Positions 29,401 to 39,883 are shown, counted from the stretch's first letter. The stretch is DNA of 64,000 nucleotides from Psychrobacter submarinus (GCF_904846685.1 NZ_CAJHBQ010000003.1:62001-126000); one strand, 5' to 3'. A program made the numbers and translations. The notes: generated by a model from the sequence alone, not told the origin.

Positions 29401-31193
29401 CTATCATCAAGCAGCTCTTTGCTTTGCTGACAGATGAGCAGCTAAAGCATTTTTATGTCTTGCAAGTCTTAGTCGTCGTCATGGCGTTTACCGAGCTGCT
29501 AGGCATTGCCTCTATTGCACCTTTTATGGCTTTAGTTGGCGATATGAGCATACTTGAGAGCAATGGCGTTTTTGCCCAGCTGTACCAGCTCTCCGGTCTC
29601 AATGATCCCATGGATTTCTTGTTTTATACTGGTGTGTTTGTGTTAGTTATGCTGGCATTTTCTACACTGGTTTCTATGTTTACGATTTGGAAGCTGTCCA
29701 TCTTTGGCGCTCGTATAGGCACAGAGCTTGCTGATCGCCTCTATACTTATTATATGCAGCAAAGCTGGCAGTTTCACGCCAGTGGCAGCAGTGCCCAGCT
29801 GACCAAGCAAGTCTCTACCGAAGCGGCGAGAATCAGTAATGGCATCATACAGCCGCTAGTGAGGATGAATGCCAAGCTGGTTTTGGCGCTATTTATCTCT
29901 GTCGGTATTGTAATCTATGAGCCACTTATTGCCATTCTAGGCTTGTCCATATTTTCGTTAGCGTACTTCTTGCTCTATAGATTGGTGCGCAAAAAGTTAG
30001 TCAGCAATGGTCAGAAGCTATCTAATGTATCGACCCAGCGGTTTCGGCTGATGAACGAAGGCTTTGGTGGTATTAAGGATGTATTACTGCTCAACCGAAG
30101 CCATGATTTTATTGAGCGTTTTCATGACAGTGGCAAAGTCTTCGCCCGCGCACAAGGGACCAATATCGCCATCAGTCAAGTACCGCGGTACTTTGTAGAG
30201 CTCATCGCTTTTGGGGCGATGATTTCACTGGTGCTGGTACTGATCAAACTACATTCAGGTAATTTAGGAGAAGTGCTACCTATTTTAGCGGTGTATGCGC
30301 TAGCTGCTTTTAAGCTCCTGCCAGCTCTACAGCAGATCTATGCCAGTGTGTCTACTATAAAAGGTAATGTTGCCGCTTTTGAGGCAGTAAAAAAGGACTT
30401 AGAGCGCTCCTTTGATAAGCAAAAACCTCTTAATGAGAATCCTTCACCGATATCGATTAGTCTGCACAAAAGCATTGTTTTGCAACAGATAGAATTTAGT
30501 TATCCCGGCAAAGAGATAGCAGCAGTAGACGGCGTCAGTATGAGTATCCCTGCCAATAGCGTGATAGGTTTGGTCGGTTCTTCCGGCTCTGGCAAGTCGA
30601 CTTTGATTGATTTATTGCTTGGCCTACTGATTCCGCAGCACGGCAGTTTATATGTTGATGATATTCGTATTACCGCCAATAACAAGCGAGCTTGGCAAAA
30701 CTTACTAGGCTTCGTACCACAGAGTATTTTTTTAAGCGAAGGCACTATCGCCGAAAACATCGCTTTTGGCGTGCCGGCAAAAGATATCAGCCTAGAGCAA
30801 GTCAATAAAGCATTGACGCTTGCCAATCTCAGCGAATTGGTCAACCAATTACCCGAGGGTATCAATACCAAAGTAGGCGAGCGCGGGGTAAAGCTCTCAG
30901 GGGGCCAGCGTCAACGTATTGGAATTGCACGTGCACTTTATCATGAGGCCCAAGTGCTCGTCTTCGATGAAGCTACGAGTGCGTTAGATGGTATCACTGA
31001 AAAGATAGTGATGGACGCTATCCACGAGTTCAGTGGCAAAAAAACCATCATTATGATTGCTCATCGTCTAAAAACGGTAGAGAAGTGCGATCTTATCTAC
31101 TTTATGGAGCACGGGAAGATAGTAGACTGCGGAACTTATCAAGATTTAGTCGTGCGCAACTCAAAGTTTAAGGAGATGGCGAAACACGCTTAA
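29394..31193 (+). CDS. pglK: PglK-like ABC flippase for lipid-linked oligosaccharide
   Basis: Half-transporter of 599 residues: six TM helices (about 15-330) fused to an ATPase domain. Walker [10 protein letters not shown], signature [15 protein letters not shown], Walker [14 protein letters not shown]-loop IAHRLK. The N-terminal half ([38 protein letters not shown]) resembles PglK of Campylobacter, which flips undecaprenyl-PP-linked glycans. An MsbA-type role is less likely given this context. It overlaps the epimerase gene by seven bases (translational coupling). Locus 2 has no Wzx, so this is its only candidate flippase. Confidence 0.82.
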   Translation: MLTIIKQLFALLTDEQLKHFYVLQVLVVVMAFTELLGIASIAPFMALVGDMSILESNGVFAQLYQLSGLNDPMDFLFYTGVFVLVMLAFSTLVSMFTIWKLSIFGARIGTELADRLYTYYMQQSWQFHASGSSAQLTKQVSTEAARISNGIIQPLVRMNAKLVLALFISVGIVIYEPLIAILGLSIFSLAYFLLYRLVRKKLVSNGQKLSNVSTQRFRLMNEGFGGIKDVLLLNRSHDFIERFHDSGKVFARAQGTNIAISQVPRYFVELIAFGAMISLVLVLIKLHSGNLGEVLPILAVYALAAFKLLPALQQIYASVSTIKGNVAAFEAVKKDLERSFDKQKPLNENPSPISISLHKSIVLQQIEFSYPGKEIAAVDGVSMSIPANSVIGLVGSSGSGKSTLIDLLLGLLIPQHGSLYVDDIRITANNKRAWQNLLGFVPQSIFLSEGTIAENIAFGVPAKDISLEQVNKALTLANLSELVNQLPEGINTKVGERGVKLSGGQRQRIGIARALYHEAQVLVFDEATSALDGITEKIVMDAIHEFSGKKTIIMIAHRLKTVEKCDLIYFMEHGKIVDCGTYQDLVVRNSKFKEMAKHA

Positions 31194-31281
31194 TGACACT
31201 AATGGCAGATTTGGCGATTAACGTTATGCTCATAGCTGCTCAAGCGCATATTTTAGGGATATAAATAACAAGGTGGAGCTT

Positions 31282-32346
31282 ATGAATATATTAGTTACTG
31301 GCGGTGCAGGTTTCATCGGCTCTTCGGTGATCCGCCATATCATTAACAATACCGATAATGAAGTGTGCAATATCGATAAGCTGACTTATGCAGGCAATTT
31401 AGAGTCATTAGTGGATATCGATCAAAACGCGAGGTATCAGTTTCAGCAGCTAGATATCTGTAATGCCCAAGCGCTAGAAGATGTTTTTGATCATTTTAAG
31501 CCTGATTTGGTGATGCATCTTGCCGCTGAATCCCATGTCGATCGCTCCATCGATGGCCCAGCAGAGTTTATTACGACTAATATCGTCGGTACTTATACGT
31601 TACTAGAGGTGGCCCGTCAGTATTGGCAAGGTCTTAGAGAAACCGATAAATCCCGTTTTAGGTTTCATCATATCTCAACCGATGAAGTATATGGTGACTT
31701 AGCAGAAACGGATGCGCTATTTGTCGAGTCTACTCCTTATGCACCAAGCTCCCCTTATTCTGCCTCAAAAGCCAGCGCGGATCACTTGGTACGAGCTTGG
31801 GGTCGTACTTACGGTCTACCCATCATTATTACTAATTGCTCAAACAATTATGGACCGTATCACTTTCCAGAAAAACTGATTCCTTTAGTCATTCTAAACG
31901 CCTTAGATAATAGCGCCTTGCCAATTTATGGTAAAGGCGATCAAATCCGTGATTGGTTGTTTGTGGAAGATCATGCTCGGGCGCTTTATAAAGTGGTCAC
32001 AGAAGGTAAAGTCGGCGAGACATACAATATAGGGGGTCATAACGAAAAACAAAACATCGAAGTCGTCTCCATTATCTGTCAGATTTTGGATCGAAAGCAG
32101 CCTCGTGCGGATGGCGCTAAATATGAGTCACTAATCCGCTTTGTCAAAGATCGTCCCGGTCACGATTTACGTTATGCCATCGATGCTAGCAAAATGGCTA
32201 ATGAGCTGGGATGGACGCCGATAGAGACTTTTGAGAGCGGCATTGAAAAAACGATTACCTGGTACTTAGAGAATCTAGCATGGTGCCGGCGAGTACAAGA
32301 CGGTAGCTATCAACGCAAACGATTAGGAGTACATCATGAGTCATAA
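31282..32346 (+). CDS. rmlB: dTDP-glucose 4,6-dehydratase
   Basis: Second step of the dTDP-L-rhamnose path and the branch point to dTDP-4-amino-4,6-dideoxyhexoses. NAD motif [38 protein letters not shown], catalytic YSASK and [17 protein letters not shown]. About 354 residues. Start at ATG 31282, with AGGTGGAG just upstream; a GTG at 31273 is possible but overlaps that site. Overlaps rmlA by 11 bases. Confidence 0.96.
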   Translation: MNILVTGGAGFIGSSVIRHIINNTDNEVCNIDKLTYAGNLESLVDIDQNARYQFQQLDICNAQALEDVFDHFKPDLVMHLAAESHVDRSIDGPAEFITTNIVGTYTLLEVARQYWQGLRETDKSRFRFHHISTDEVYGDLAETDALFVESTPYAPSSPYSASKASADHLVRAWGRTYGLPIIITNCSNNYGPYHFPEKLIPLVILNALDNSALPIYGKGDQIRDWLFVEDHARALYKVVTEGKVGETYNIGGHNEKQNIEVVSIICQILDRKQPRADGAKYESLIRFVKDRPGHDLRYAIDASKMANELGWTPIETFESGIEKTITWYLENLAWCRRVQDGSYQRKRLGVHHES

Positions 32347-33238
32347 TACAAAAGGCATTATCTTAGCAGGCGGTTCTGGCACTAGGCTCTATCCTTTAAC
32401 CCAAGGGGTCAGTAAGCAGCTGATGGCGATTTATGATAAGCCAATGATCTTTTATCCGCTCTCAGTGCTGATGCTCGCGGGTATCAAAGAGATTTTGATT
32501 ATTACGACGCCGGAGGACGCCTCCCAGTTTCAACGTTTATTAGGCGATGGTAGTCAACTCGGTATCTCCTTGCAATATGCGCAGCAGCCAAGCCCTGATG
32601 GTTTAGCGCAAGCCTTTATCATTGGTGAGGAGTTTATTGGTAAAGATAATGTTTGTTTGATATTAGGAGATAATATTTTTTATGGTCAAGGCCTCGTTAA
32701 AATGCTGAAACAAGCTCAAGATAATGTGGAAAGTCATGAGTATGCAACTGTGTTTGGCTACTATGTCAAAGACCCCAATCGCTACGGGGTAGTCGATTTT
32801 GACGATACTGGCAAAGCGTTGAGTATCGAGGAGAAACCTGCAGAACCCAAAAGCTCCTATGCGGTAGTGGGCTTATACTTTTATCCAAACTCAGTGATAG
32901 ATATTGCAAAACAAGTCACCCCATCAGAGCGCGGCGAGTTAGAGATCACTACAGTAAACCAGACTTATCTAGAGCGTGAGCAGCTGCATGTCGAGCTGAT
33001 GGGCCGAGGGTTTGCTTGGCTTGATACTGGGACTCATGAGAGTCTAATAGATGCCAGTAACTTTATCCAAACGATAGAGAATCGTCAGGGTCTAAAAGTG
33101 GCTTGTCTTGAGGATATTGCTTTTGAAAAAGGCTATATAAACCGTGAGCAACTACTGGCGTTGGCCGAACCTTTACATAAAAATCAATATGGCCAATATC
33201 TGATTAGACGAGCCAACGAGAAAAAGGTAGGGCGTTGA
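32336..33238 (+). CDS. rmlA: glucose-1-phosphate thymidylyltransferase
   Basis: First enzyme of dTDP-rhamnose synthesis. Nucleotidyltransferase signature [25 protein letters not shown] at the N-terminus; [46 protein letters not shown]. 300 residues, normal length. ATG overlaps the end of rmlB. Confidence 0.97.
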   Translation: MSHNTKGIILAGGSGTRLYPLTQGVSKQLMAIYDKPMIFYPLSVLMLAGIKEILIITTPEDASQFQRLLGDGSQLGISLQYAQQPSPDGLAQAFIIGEEFIGKDNVCLILGDNIFYGQGLVKMLKQAQDNVESHEYATVFGYYVKDPNRYGVVDFDDTGKALSIEEKPAEPKSSYAVVGLYFYPNSVIDIAKQVTPSERGELEITTVNQTYLEREQLHVELMGRGFAWLDTGTHESLIDASNFIQTIENRQGLKVACLEDIAFEKGYINREQLLALAEPLHKNQYGQYLIRRANEKKVGR

Positions 33239-33239
33239 T

Positions 33240-33830
33240 ATGCAGCTTAGGAGAACGGCTATCGCTGACGTTATTATCATCGAACCTAAAGTGCACGGTG
33301 ACGAACGCGGCTACTTTTTTGAGAGCTATCGTCAAGATGTGTTAGAGCGCTTTGTGGGTTATAGCGTCAACTTCATTCAAGACAACGAGTCCAAATCTGA
33401 CCGCGGGGTGCTGCGAGGTCTGCATTATCAAATAGGGAGTAGCGCTCAAAGTAAGCTAGTACGAGTTATCTCAGGGCGAGTCCTGGATGTCGCTGTTGAT
33501 ATTCGTAAGGGTAGTCCAACGTTCGCTCAGCATGTCGCTATCGAGCTTACCGCTGAGAATAAAAGGCAAGTGTTGATACCAAGAGGCTTCGCTCATGGGT
33601 TCGCGGTGTTAGAAGATAACACTATCTTTAGTTATAAAGTCGATAATTACTACAGTCCTGCAGAGGATAGGGGTATCGCTTTTGATGACCCTAGCCTAGC
33701 GATCAACTGGGGTATACCTACTAGCGAGCTACTATTATCAGCAAAAGATCAACAACAACCGCTACTGGCTGATGCTGAGTTATTTAGTTATCAGACCAAC
33801 TATTATCGGACGAGTGATTATGAGTACTAA
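33240..33830 (+). CDS. rmlC: dTDP-4-dehydrorhamnose 3,5-epimerase
   Basis: Cupin-fold epimerase, 196 residues. EPKVHGDERGYFFESYR, FIQDNESKSDRGVLRGLHYQ with the catalytic His, and IPRGFAHGFAVLEDNT are typical. It starts one base after the rmlA stop and overlaps rmlD by 11 bases (ATGAGTACTAA), so the rml genes form a coupled unit in the order B-A-C-D. Confidence 0.96.
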   Translation: MQLRRTAIADVIIIEPKVHGDERGYFFESYRQDVLERFVGYSVNFIQDNESKSDRGVLRGLHYQIGSSAQSKLVRVISGRVLDVAVDIRKGSPTFAQHVAIELTAENKRQVLIPRGFAHGFAVLEDNTIFSYKVDNYYSPAEDRGIAFDDPSLAINWGIPTSELLLSAKDQQQPLLADAELFSYQTNYYRTSDYEY

Positions 33831-34710
33831 TATCTTAGTGACAGGCGCAGGCGGGCAGTTAGGCTCTGAGCTGCGCTATCTTGGTGAGGATATTAGGAAA
33901 AATAAAGTCAGCTTAAGCGCAGGATACGCCTTTATTTTCGCTGATAAAAGCCGCTTAGATATTACCGATAAAGGTGCGATTGAGAGTTTTTGTAGTACCA
34001 ATAGTGTGAGCTATATTATTAATTGCGCCGCTTTTACTGCCGTAGACAAAGCAGAGAGTGAAGCGGATAAAGCCAATGCCATAAACCATCTTGCGGTTAA
34101 GCACTTAGCCGAAGTCGCAAAAAAGCACGACATCGCTATGATTCACATCTCAACTGATTATGTCTTTGATGGTGATAGCAAGCAAGCTTATAAGGAAACA
34201 GATATTACTCATCCAAACAATGTATATGGTAAAACTAAGCGATTAGGTGAGCAAGCACTGCAGGATATCAGTCCACCTAATAGTATTATCATTCGTACTT
34301 CTTGGCTGTATTCTTTATTTGGTAGTAACTTTTTAACCACTATGCTCAGGCTAGGGCCAGAGCGAGAGCAGCTAAATGTCGTGAATGATCAGATTGGGTC
34401 ACCGACTTATGCTCGCGACTTAGCGAGAGCGATTGTACAGATTATTCCTCAGCTTAAGCGTGCCAGTCAGGAGGTAGAAATCTATCATTATAGTAACCAA
34501 GGCCAGTGCAGTTGGTATGAGTTTGCCAAAGCTATTTTTGTAGCGGCGGATATCGATTGTCGCGTACAGCCGATACCTAGTAGTGACTATCCTACGTCTG
34601 CGAAGCGGCCGAGTCATTCAGTATTAGCGACAGCAAAAATCGAGCAGGAGTTTGGGGTTGAGTTATCGCAATGGCCGCAAAGCATGAAGAGCTGCTTAGC
34701 GCATTACTAA
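33820..34710 (+). CDS. rmlD: dTDP-4-dehydrorhamnose reductase
   Basis: Last enzyme of dTDP-L-rhamnose synthesis. NAD(P) motif VTGAGGQLGSEL at the N-terminus, HISTDYVFDGD, catalytic YGKTK, and a C-terminal RPSHSVLATAKIEQEFG motif typical of RmlD. I start at ATG 33820, which gives the family N-terminus (MSTNILVTGAGGQLG); a longer frame from 33772 would be antiparallel to no known domain. About 296 residues. Confidence 0.96.
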   Translation: MSTNILVTGAGGQLGSELRYLGEDIRKNKVSLSAGYAFIFADKSRLDITDKGAIESFCSTNSVSYIINCAAFTAVDKAESEADKANAINHLAVKHLAEVAKKHDIAMIHISTDYVFDGDSKQAYKETDITHPNNVYGKTKRLGEQALQDISPPNSIIIRTSWLYSLFGSNFLTTMLRLGPEREQLNVVNDQIGSPTYARDLARAIVQIIPQLKRASQEVEIYHYSNQGQCSWYEFAKAIFVAADIDCRVQPIPSSDYPTSAKRPSHSVLATAKIEQEFGVELSQWPQSMKSCLAHY

Positions 34711-34755
34711 GGCAACTATATAGAGATAAGTCATATTCGCATACGAGAGAATATC

Positions 34756-35826
34756 ATGATACCGGTCACAAAAGCTTATTTGCCAAATAAAGACACTTAT
34801 CAAGACTACGTAGAGGGTATTTTTCATCGTGGCTGGCTGACCAATAACGGGCAGCTGGTAAAAGAGCTAGAAAGTCGTCTGCAGAACTATTTGGGCGTCA
34901 AGCATTTGATAGTAGTGGCAAATGGAACGCTAGCCTTGCAGCTCGCCTACAAGGCTTTGGAGCTAAAAGGCGAGGTCATCACTACGCCCTTTAGTTTTGT
35001 TGCGACTACCAGCACCTTAGTTTGGGAAGGGTTAAAGCCTGTTTTTGTTGATATTGATCCTGCTACTTTTAATATCGACCCTACTAAGATTGCAGCAAAA
35101 ATCACTACAAACACCAGCGCTCTCGTTCCTGTACACGTCTTTGGTAACCCTTGTGAAGTAGAGCAAATCCAAGACATTGCCAAAAAAAATAACTTAAAGG
35201 TGATCTATGACGGCGCCCATGCGTTTGATACCCAGTATCAAGGCCAAAGCGTATTAAATTATGGTGATATCAGTACCTTAAGCTTCCATGCTACTAAGCT
35301 GTTTCACAGTACTGAGGGCGGGGCCATTATCACCAATGATGATGAGCTTGCGGGCAAGATAAGACTGATGATGAACTTCGGTATCGCTAGTGCCACTCAA
35401 ATCAACGCTATGGGTATCAACGCTAAGATGAATGAGTTTGAAGCAGCGATGGGGCTATGTGTGTTAGATGAAATAGAGCACATTAAGGATAGCAGAGCTA
35501 AAATCTGGCGTCTCTATCGACAAGCCTTGACAAAAAAAACGCTAATCTTTCAGCGGTGGCATAAAAAAAGCAAGAATAACCATGCTTATGCACCCATACT
35601 TTTCAACTCCGAATCAGAGTTATTAAGAGTAGAGGCACAGTTGAAAAAAAACCATATTTTCCCCAGACGTTACTTCTATCCTAGTCTGGACACCTTAGAC
35701 TATCTGGGCCATGAGCAAGTTTGTAAGCATTCAAGAGACATAGCTAGCCGTATCCTTTGCCTACCGCTATTTACGGGTCTAACAAAACAACAGCAAGATA
35801 AAATTATTGCGTGTATTGTGTCATGA
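34756..35826 (+). CDS. vioA: VioA-like dTDP-4-amino-4,6-dideoxyhexose aminotransferase
   Basis: DegT-family PLP enzyme of 356 residues. N-terminus IPVTKAYLPNKDTYQDYVEGIFHRGWLTNNG; VANGTLALQLAYKAL; PFSFVATTSTLVWEGLKPVFVD; PLP Lys in SFHATKLFHSTEGG at about residue 181. The pattern is close to what I know of VioA, which converts RmlB's product dTDP-4-keto-6-deoxyglucose into dTDP-Qui4N. FdtB- or WecE-type specificity cannot be excluded. It ends in a 4-base overlap (ATGA) with the ATP-grasp gene. Confidence 0.82.
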   Translation: MIPVTKAYLPNKDTYQDYVEGIFHRGWLTNNGQLVKELESRLQNYLGVKHLIVVANGTLALQLAYKALELKGEVITTPFSFVATTSTLVWEGLKPVFVDIDPATFNIDPTKIAAKITTNTSALVPVHVFGNPCEVEQIQDIAKKNNLKVIYDGAHAFDTQYQGQSVLNYGDISTLSFHATKLFHSTEGGAIITNDDELAGKIRLMMNFGIASATQINAMGINAKMNEFEAAMGLCVLDEIEHIKDSRAKIWRLYRQALTKKTLIFQRWHKKSKNNHAYAPILFNSESELLRVEAQLKKNHIFPRRYFYPSLDTLDYLGHEQVCKHSRDIASRILCLPLFTGLTKQQQDKIIACIVS

Positions 35827-37016
35827 CAACAAAAACGATATTGATATTAGGCGGTTCAGAGTTTCAGGTTCCGTTGATCCAAGCGGCGAAGCAGCTGGGT
35901 CTATATGTACTCACTTGTGATTATCTGCCGGACAATCCAGGTCATGCTCTAGCAGATAAATATATCAATATCAGTACTACTGACAAGGACGCAGTGTTGC
36001 AATTGGCTATAGATTATAAGATAGATAGTATCGCTACCTTTGCCTCAGATCCAGCTATTCCGACTATAGGGTATGTCGCCGAAGCGTTGGGATTACCCGG
36101 TATTAGTGCACAAGCTGCTCAAAATTTTTCGAATAAGGATTTGTTTCGGCAAGTGCTAAAACAGGCCGGGCTGAGGACACCAAGTTTTTATCTGACCAAG
36201 TCAGCTGCTATCCCATTTGGGCTAAATAATAATAAACCCTATATCGTCAAGCCGGTGGACAGCTCGGGCAGCAAAGGCGTTAGGTTAAGTACTGGCACTC
36301 AAAGCAATATTTTAGAGTGTATCGATTATGCTTTGAGTTTCTCTCGTAGCCATAGATGCATCATTGAAGAGTATCTTCAGGGTCCACAAGTTCATGGCGA
36401 TGGCTTTTTGCAAGACGGTAAGCTGATCGCGGGCTATTTTGGTGATCAGTACTTTTATACTCAAAGTGATAGCTTTATTCCGATCTCAACCCGCTGGCCG
36501 ACGGTGCATGCTGATGTTTATCAGCAATTAAAAATACAGCTAGAGCAGCTAGCCGCTCATACTGGATATCTCAATGGTCCTATCAATGTTGAAGCTCGGC
36601 TCAACCGTGATAACGAGCTGTACCTTATTGAAGTCGGCGCTCGAAACGGCGGTAACTTTGTGCCTTTGCTGCAAAAGCGCTTAACTGGGTTTGACTATGT
36701 CGATGCGGTTCTCAAAGTTAGCTTGGGACAAAAGGTCGTTCACAATGAGGCTGGTCAGCAAACTCAGCGCAAGATCGGTGCTTATTATGTCCTACATGCG
36801 CAAACAGACGGCATTTTTGCCGGTATAAACATTGATTCTTCACTAGAGCTGTTTATCTTTTATAAGAAGCTATTTAAGAAAAAAGGCGAGGCTGTGCAGC
36901 AATATTGCGGCTCGCATACCTCAGTTGGAGTTTTACTATTAGCGTTTCCAACGGTTGAGACAAGAGATCAGCAGATGAATAATATAGACGATTTAGTCCG
37001 GGTGTTATATGCGTAA
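35823..37016 (+). CDS. ATP-grasp ligase, possible amino-sugar acyl ligase
   Basis: About 397 residues, ATP-grasp superfamily, resembling carboxylate-amine ligases. A Rossmann-like pre-grasp domain (TILILGGSEFQVPLIQAAKQLGLYVLTCDY) is followed by the ATP lid (KPYIVKPVDSSGSKGVRLS), CIIEEYLQGPQVHGDGF and the metal-binding ENxR-like segment GPINVEARLNRDNELYLIEVGARNGG. Start at ATG 35823 overlapping the VioA-like stop. Such ligases join a carboxylate (often an amino acid) to an amine with ATP. Coupling to VioA-like and GNAT genes suggests it acylates the 4-amino sugar with an amino acid or small acid. The exact substrate is unknown. Confidence 0.75.
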   Translation: MTTKTILILGGSEFQVPLIQAAKQLGLYVLTCDYLPDNPGHALADKYINISTTDKDAVLQLAIDYKIDSIATFASDPAIPTIGYVAEALGLPGISAQAAQNFSNKDLFRQVLKQAGLRTPSFYLTKSAAIPFGLNNNKPYIVKPVDSSGSKGVRLSTGTQSNILECIDYALSFSRSHRCIIEEYLQGPQVHGDGFLQDGKLIAGYFGDQYFYTQSDSFIPISTRWPTVHADVYQQLKIQLEQLAAHTGYLNGPINVEARLNRDNELYLIEVGARNGGNFVPLLQKRLTGFDYVDAVLKVSLGQKVVHNEAGQQTQRKIGAYYVLHAQTDGIFAGINIDSSLELFIFYKKLFKKKGEAVQQYCGSHTSVGVLLLAFPTVETRDQQMNNIDDLVRVLYA

Positions 37017-37079
37017 CCCTAGATAATCAGTGGTTAGCTAAAACGCTTAACAGCCAAACTAAGCTCATAGGGGACCATA

Positions 37080-37625
37080 ATGCTAAAAAATATGAAGGTT
37101 TATCTCAGAGCTTTAGAGGTAGAGGATTACCAAACCTCTATCGCTTGGCGGCAAGATCAACAGATCTGGGATATGGTTGTCGGCCGGCGTTATTTTGTTT
37201 CCAGTGAGTTTGAGAAAAAATGGGTGCAGCAAGCGGGCGACTTGCAAGGGCAGTTAAAGCTAGCTATCTGCGATGTACTCACAGACAACTATATTGGCAA
37301 TATATACCTTAATAATATTGACTTTTTTAATCGAACTGCCAACTCAGGAAAGCTCATTGGCAATAAAGCCTACTGGGGCAAAGGGTTTGGTACTCATGCT
37401 ACGCTACTTCTTTTGTATCATGCTTTTTACGATTTGGGATTAGAGAGGATAGAGTCACGTGTTTTACTGCATAATCAAGCATCGACACGAGTACTAGAAA
37501 AGTGCGGCTATAAAACAGAAGGCGTCATGAGAAAGGCGGTGTTTAAACAAGGCCGGTCGCAAGATTTGGTTTTGATGTCTGTAATTCGAGAAGATTACGA
37601 CGAAGTTATCAAAATATACCAGTAA
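37080..37625 (+). CDS. GNAT-family N-acetyltransferase (RimJ/RimL-like)
   Basis: 181 residues. The acetyl-CoA binding motif A is seen as LIGNKAYWGKGFGTHATLLLLYHAF, then LGLERIESRVLLHNQASTRVLEKCGYKTEGVMRKAV, typical for the RimL-like Acetyltransf_3 group. It follows the ATP-grasp gene by 63 bp. In this place it is more likely to acetylate an amino sugar or an attached amino acid than a ribosomal protein. Substrate not provable from sequence. Confidence 0.82.
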   Translation: MLKNMKVYLRALEVEDYQTSIAWRQDQQIWDMVVGRRYFVSSEFEKKWVQQAGDLQGQLKLAICDVLTDNYIGNIYLNNIDFFNRTANSGKLIGNKAYWGKGFGTHATLLLLYHAFYDLGLERIESRVLLHNQASTRVLEKCGYKTEGVMRKAVFKQGRSQDLVLMSVIREDYDEVIKIYQ

Positions 37626-37686
37626 GTAGATGACTGGCTCGTTTGCACTAGCGGCCAGTTGCAGCACTTCATACAAGGATTGTAAA

Positions 37687-38718
37687 GTGAATACTGACAT
37701 AGATAGCTCAAAGGTTCAGGGCATAAATTTATCCCCTCCTGAACCTAAGCCTGAAGCGGAGATAATGGCGCAGTGGCAAGAGAATTATACTGCGCCTTTA
37801 GTGTCTATTGTCTGTATTACCTATAATCATGAGTCCTATATTCGTGACGCCTTGAATGGCTTTTTGATGCAAAAAACCGACTACCCCTTTGAGGTGTTGA
37901 TCCATGATGATGCGTCAAAAGATAACACGGCGGATATCATTCGCGACTATGAGCAAAGATATCCCAATATCATAAAACCTATCTATCAAACTGAGAATCA
38001 GTACTCTAAGGGTATAAAAATCAGTCCGACCTTTAACTTCCCAAGAGCGCAAGGGGACTATATCGCTTTGTGTGAAGGCGACGATTTTTGGACTTGTAGC
38101 GATAAGCTCAGCCGGCAAGTCTCATTTTTACGTAAAAATCCAAAAATATTCCTATCCATTCACCGCGCTCATATCTGTATGGATAACCAAATCACTGATG
38201 TCTCTACTGGCCACGGAGAGTCTGAGACTGTGCTGTCGTCAAAGCTCGTTTATACCACAGCAGGGCAGTTCTGTCCGACCGCTTCTATGGTTATCGCTAG
38301 AGACAAAGTAGCAGTGATGCCGGAGTTTTTTGCTAGAGTGCCCATTGGGGATTTTTTCTTAGAAGCAATAAGCGCTATTGGCGGCGTACATTATTTACCA
38401 GAGGTCTGCAGCGTTTATCGTCTTGGTAGTAGTGGCTCTTGGACAAATAGGGTGGTCAGTGATGATCATAGGTTTTTTAAAAAAAGTGAGAGAATGCTGA
38501 ACAGCTTAAAAGAGCTAGAAGCCTATTTACAGGTTCCTGATAGCCAATATGTTCATCATAAAGCTACAGCGATACACCTTAACTTGGCTAATAGGCATCT
38601 GCAGCAGGGAGATTTCAAAAAGTATAGAACACACTGGTTCGCCTCTTTTAAGCCTGTTAGACGTCTGCAAAGAACAGACATTAGGTTGTTGCTAGGTCTG
38701 TTAAGAATTAGGTTTTAA
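37687..38718 (+). CDS. family 2 glycosyltransferase
   Basis: About 343 residues. GT-A motifs PLVSIVCITYNHESYIRDALNGFLMQK, LIHDDASKDNT and CEGDDFW (the DxD-type site). I start at GTG 37687 because AAGGA lies seven bases upstream; the frame is open to 37630 but that part has no binding site. The C-terminal half has EVCSVYRLGSSGSW, common in capsule GT2 proteins. Acceptor unknown. Confidence 0.85.
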   Translation: MNTDIDSSKVQGINLSPPEPKPEAEIMAQWQENYTAPLVSIVCITYNHESYIRDALNGFLMQKTDYPFEVLIHDDASKDNTADIIRDYEQRYPNIIKPIYQTENQYSKGIKISPTFNFPRAQGDYIALCEGDDFWTCSDKLSRQVSFLRKNPKIFLSIHRAHICMDNQITDVSTGHGESETVLSSKLVYTTAGQFCPTASMVIARDKVAVMPEFFARVPIGDFFLEAISAIGGVHYLPEVCSVYRLGSSGSWTNRVVSDDHRFFKKSERMLNSLKELEAYLQVPDSQYVHHKATAIHLNLANRHLQQGDFKKYRTHWFASFKPVRRLQRTDIRLLLGLLRIRF

Positions 38719-38896
38719 AGCGCTCAGAGCAAATACTAGTTATACAGGGATTGTCTTAGATATATATTCAAAGTAAAGAATATAATTCTTTACAACAAGT
38801 AAACGCTATAGCATACTTATGTTAACTATTAGTTATACGACCCAAAACATAAATTAGATTTGGACAAAATAATATTGAAAAGTTGCGAGAAAAGCT

Positions 38897-39883
38897 ATGA
38901 ATTATAAATCTTTTGCCGACCTCTCCATTGATATCAATAACAACTTATTCAAACTAAATAATCAAGGCTATGATCTGATTGTTGGTATCCCCCGTAGTGG
39001 CATGATACCCGCGTACATGATAGGACTTTATCTCAACGTCCATGTCACTAGCCTAGATTCATTCATCAAGAATGAAAAATTGACTTCGGGCGTATCTAGG
39101 AATACCAAGATGTCTCTCATTTATGCTATGGATGCACATAAGGTTTTACTGGTAGACGATAGTATCGTAACTGGTAAAGCGATGCAGCTAGCATTAGAAA
39201 GCATACCAGACAATATTAAAAAGAATATCACCACCTGCGCCATCTATTCAGATAAAAAAAACAAACCTGATATCGATATTTATCTGGAACATGTCAAAAG
39301 GCCACGGGTGTTTGAGTGGAATATTTTTCATTCAAGACTGATGAAAAACGCTTGCTTAGATATAGAGGGCGTACTGTGTATAGACCCTACAGAAGATGAA
39401 AACGATGATGGTGATAACTATATTCATTTTATATTGAATGCCAAACCACTGCACATGCCCAGCACTAAGTTAAAAGCTTTAGTCACTAGTAGGCTTGAGA
39501 AATATCGCCCGCAGACTGAGCAATGGCTCAAGGCACACAATATACAATACGATGAATTAATCATGCTAGATCTGCCCAGCAAAAAAGAACGTCAAAAGCT
39601 AGGCGCGCACGCCAAACATAAGGCTGCCTATTATAGTCAGTCCGGGCTCGATCTATTTATAGAAAGTGCACCAGCGCAAGCCTTGGCCATTATGACTGCT
39701 ACCGACAAGCCCGTGTTCTGTACGGGTGATAATCAGATGTATATGCCCAGCCTAAGCAAAACATTTATGAAACCGCCTAAAAGTTTATTAAAACAATGGG
39801 AGCATGCTATTGCCGTCAAATTACCAAGCCCTCTAAAAAAAGCCATCAGGCCAATATATAGGACATTAATATTCAAACACTAA
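38897..39883 (+). CDS. phosphoribosyltransferase fused to a HAD-like domain
   Basis: 328 residues with two domains. Residues 1-135 form a type I phosphoribosyltransferase: GIPRSGMIPAYMIG, a flexible-loop-like LTSGVSRNTK, and the PRPP-binding signature VLLVDDSIVTGKA. From about residue 150 it resembles a HAD phosphatase: CLDIEGVLCIDP as motif I (with Glu where the second Asp is usual), LVTSR as motif II, KHKAAYYSQSG with the motif III Lys, and DLFIESAPAQA as motif IV. No TM segment or signal peptide, so cytosolic. It lies among glycosyltransferases, preceded by a 178-bp gap holding a GTAAAGAA/TTCTTTAC hairpin. A role in making or adding ribofuranose from PRPP is the best guess; a nucleotide salvage enzyme is unlikely here. 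Confidence 0.78.
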   Translation: MNYKSFADLSIDINNNLFKLNNQGYDLIVGIPRSGMIPAYMIGLYLNVHVTSLDSFIKNEKLTSGVSRNTKMSLIYAMDAHKVLLVDDSIVTGKAMQLALESIPDNIKKNITTCAIYSDKKNKPDIDIYLEHVKRPRVFEWNIFHSRLMKNACLDIEGVLCIDPTEDENDDGDNYIHFILNAKPLHMPSTKLKALVTSRLEKYRPQTEQWLKAHNIQYDELIMLDLPSKKERQKLGAHAKHKAAYYSQSGLDLFIESAPAQALAIMTATDKPVFCTGDNQMYMPSLSKTFMKPPKSLLKQWEHAIAVKLPSPLKKAIRPIYRTLIFKH

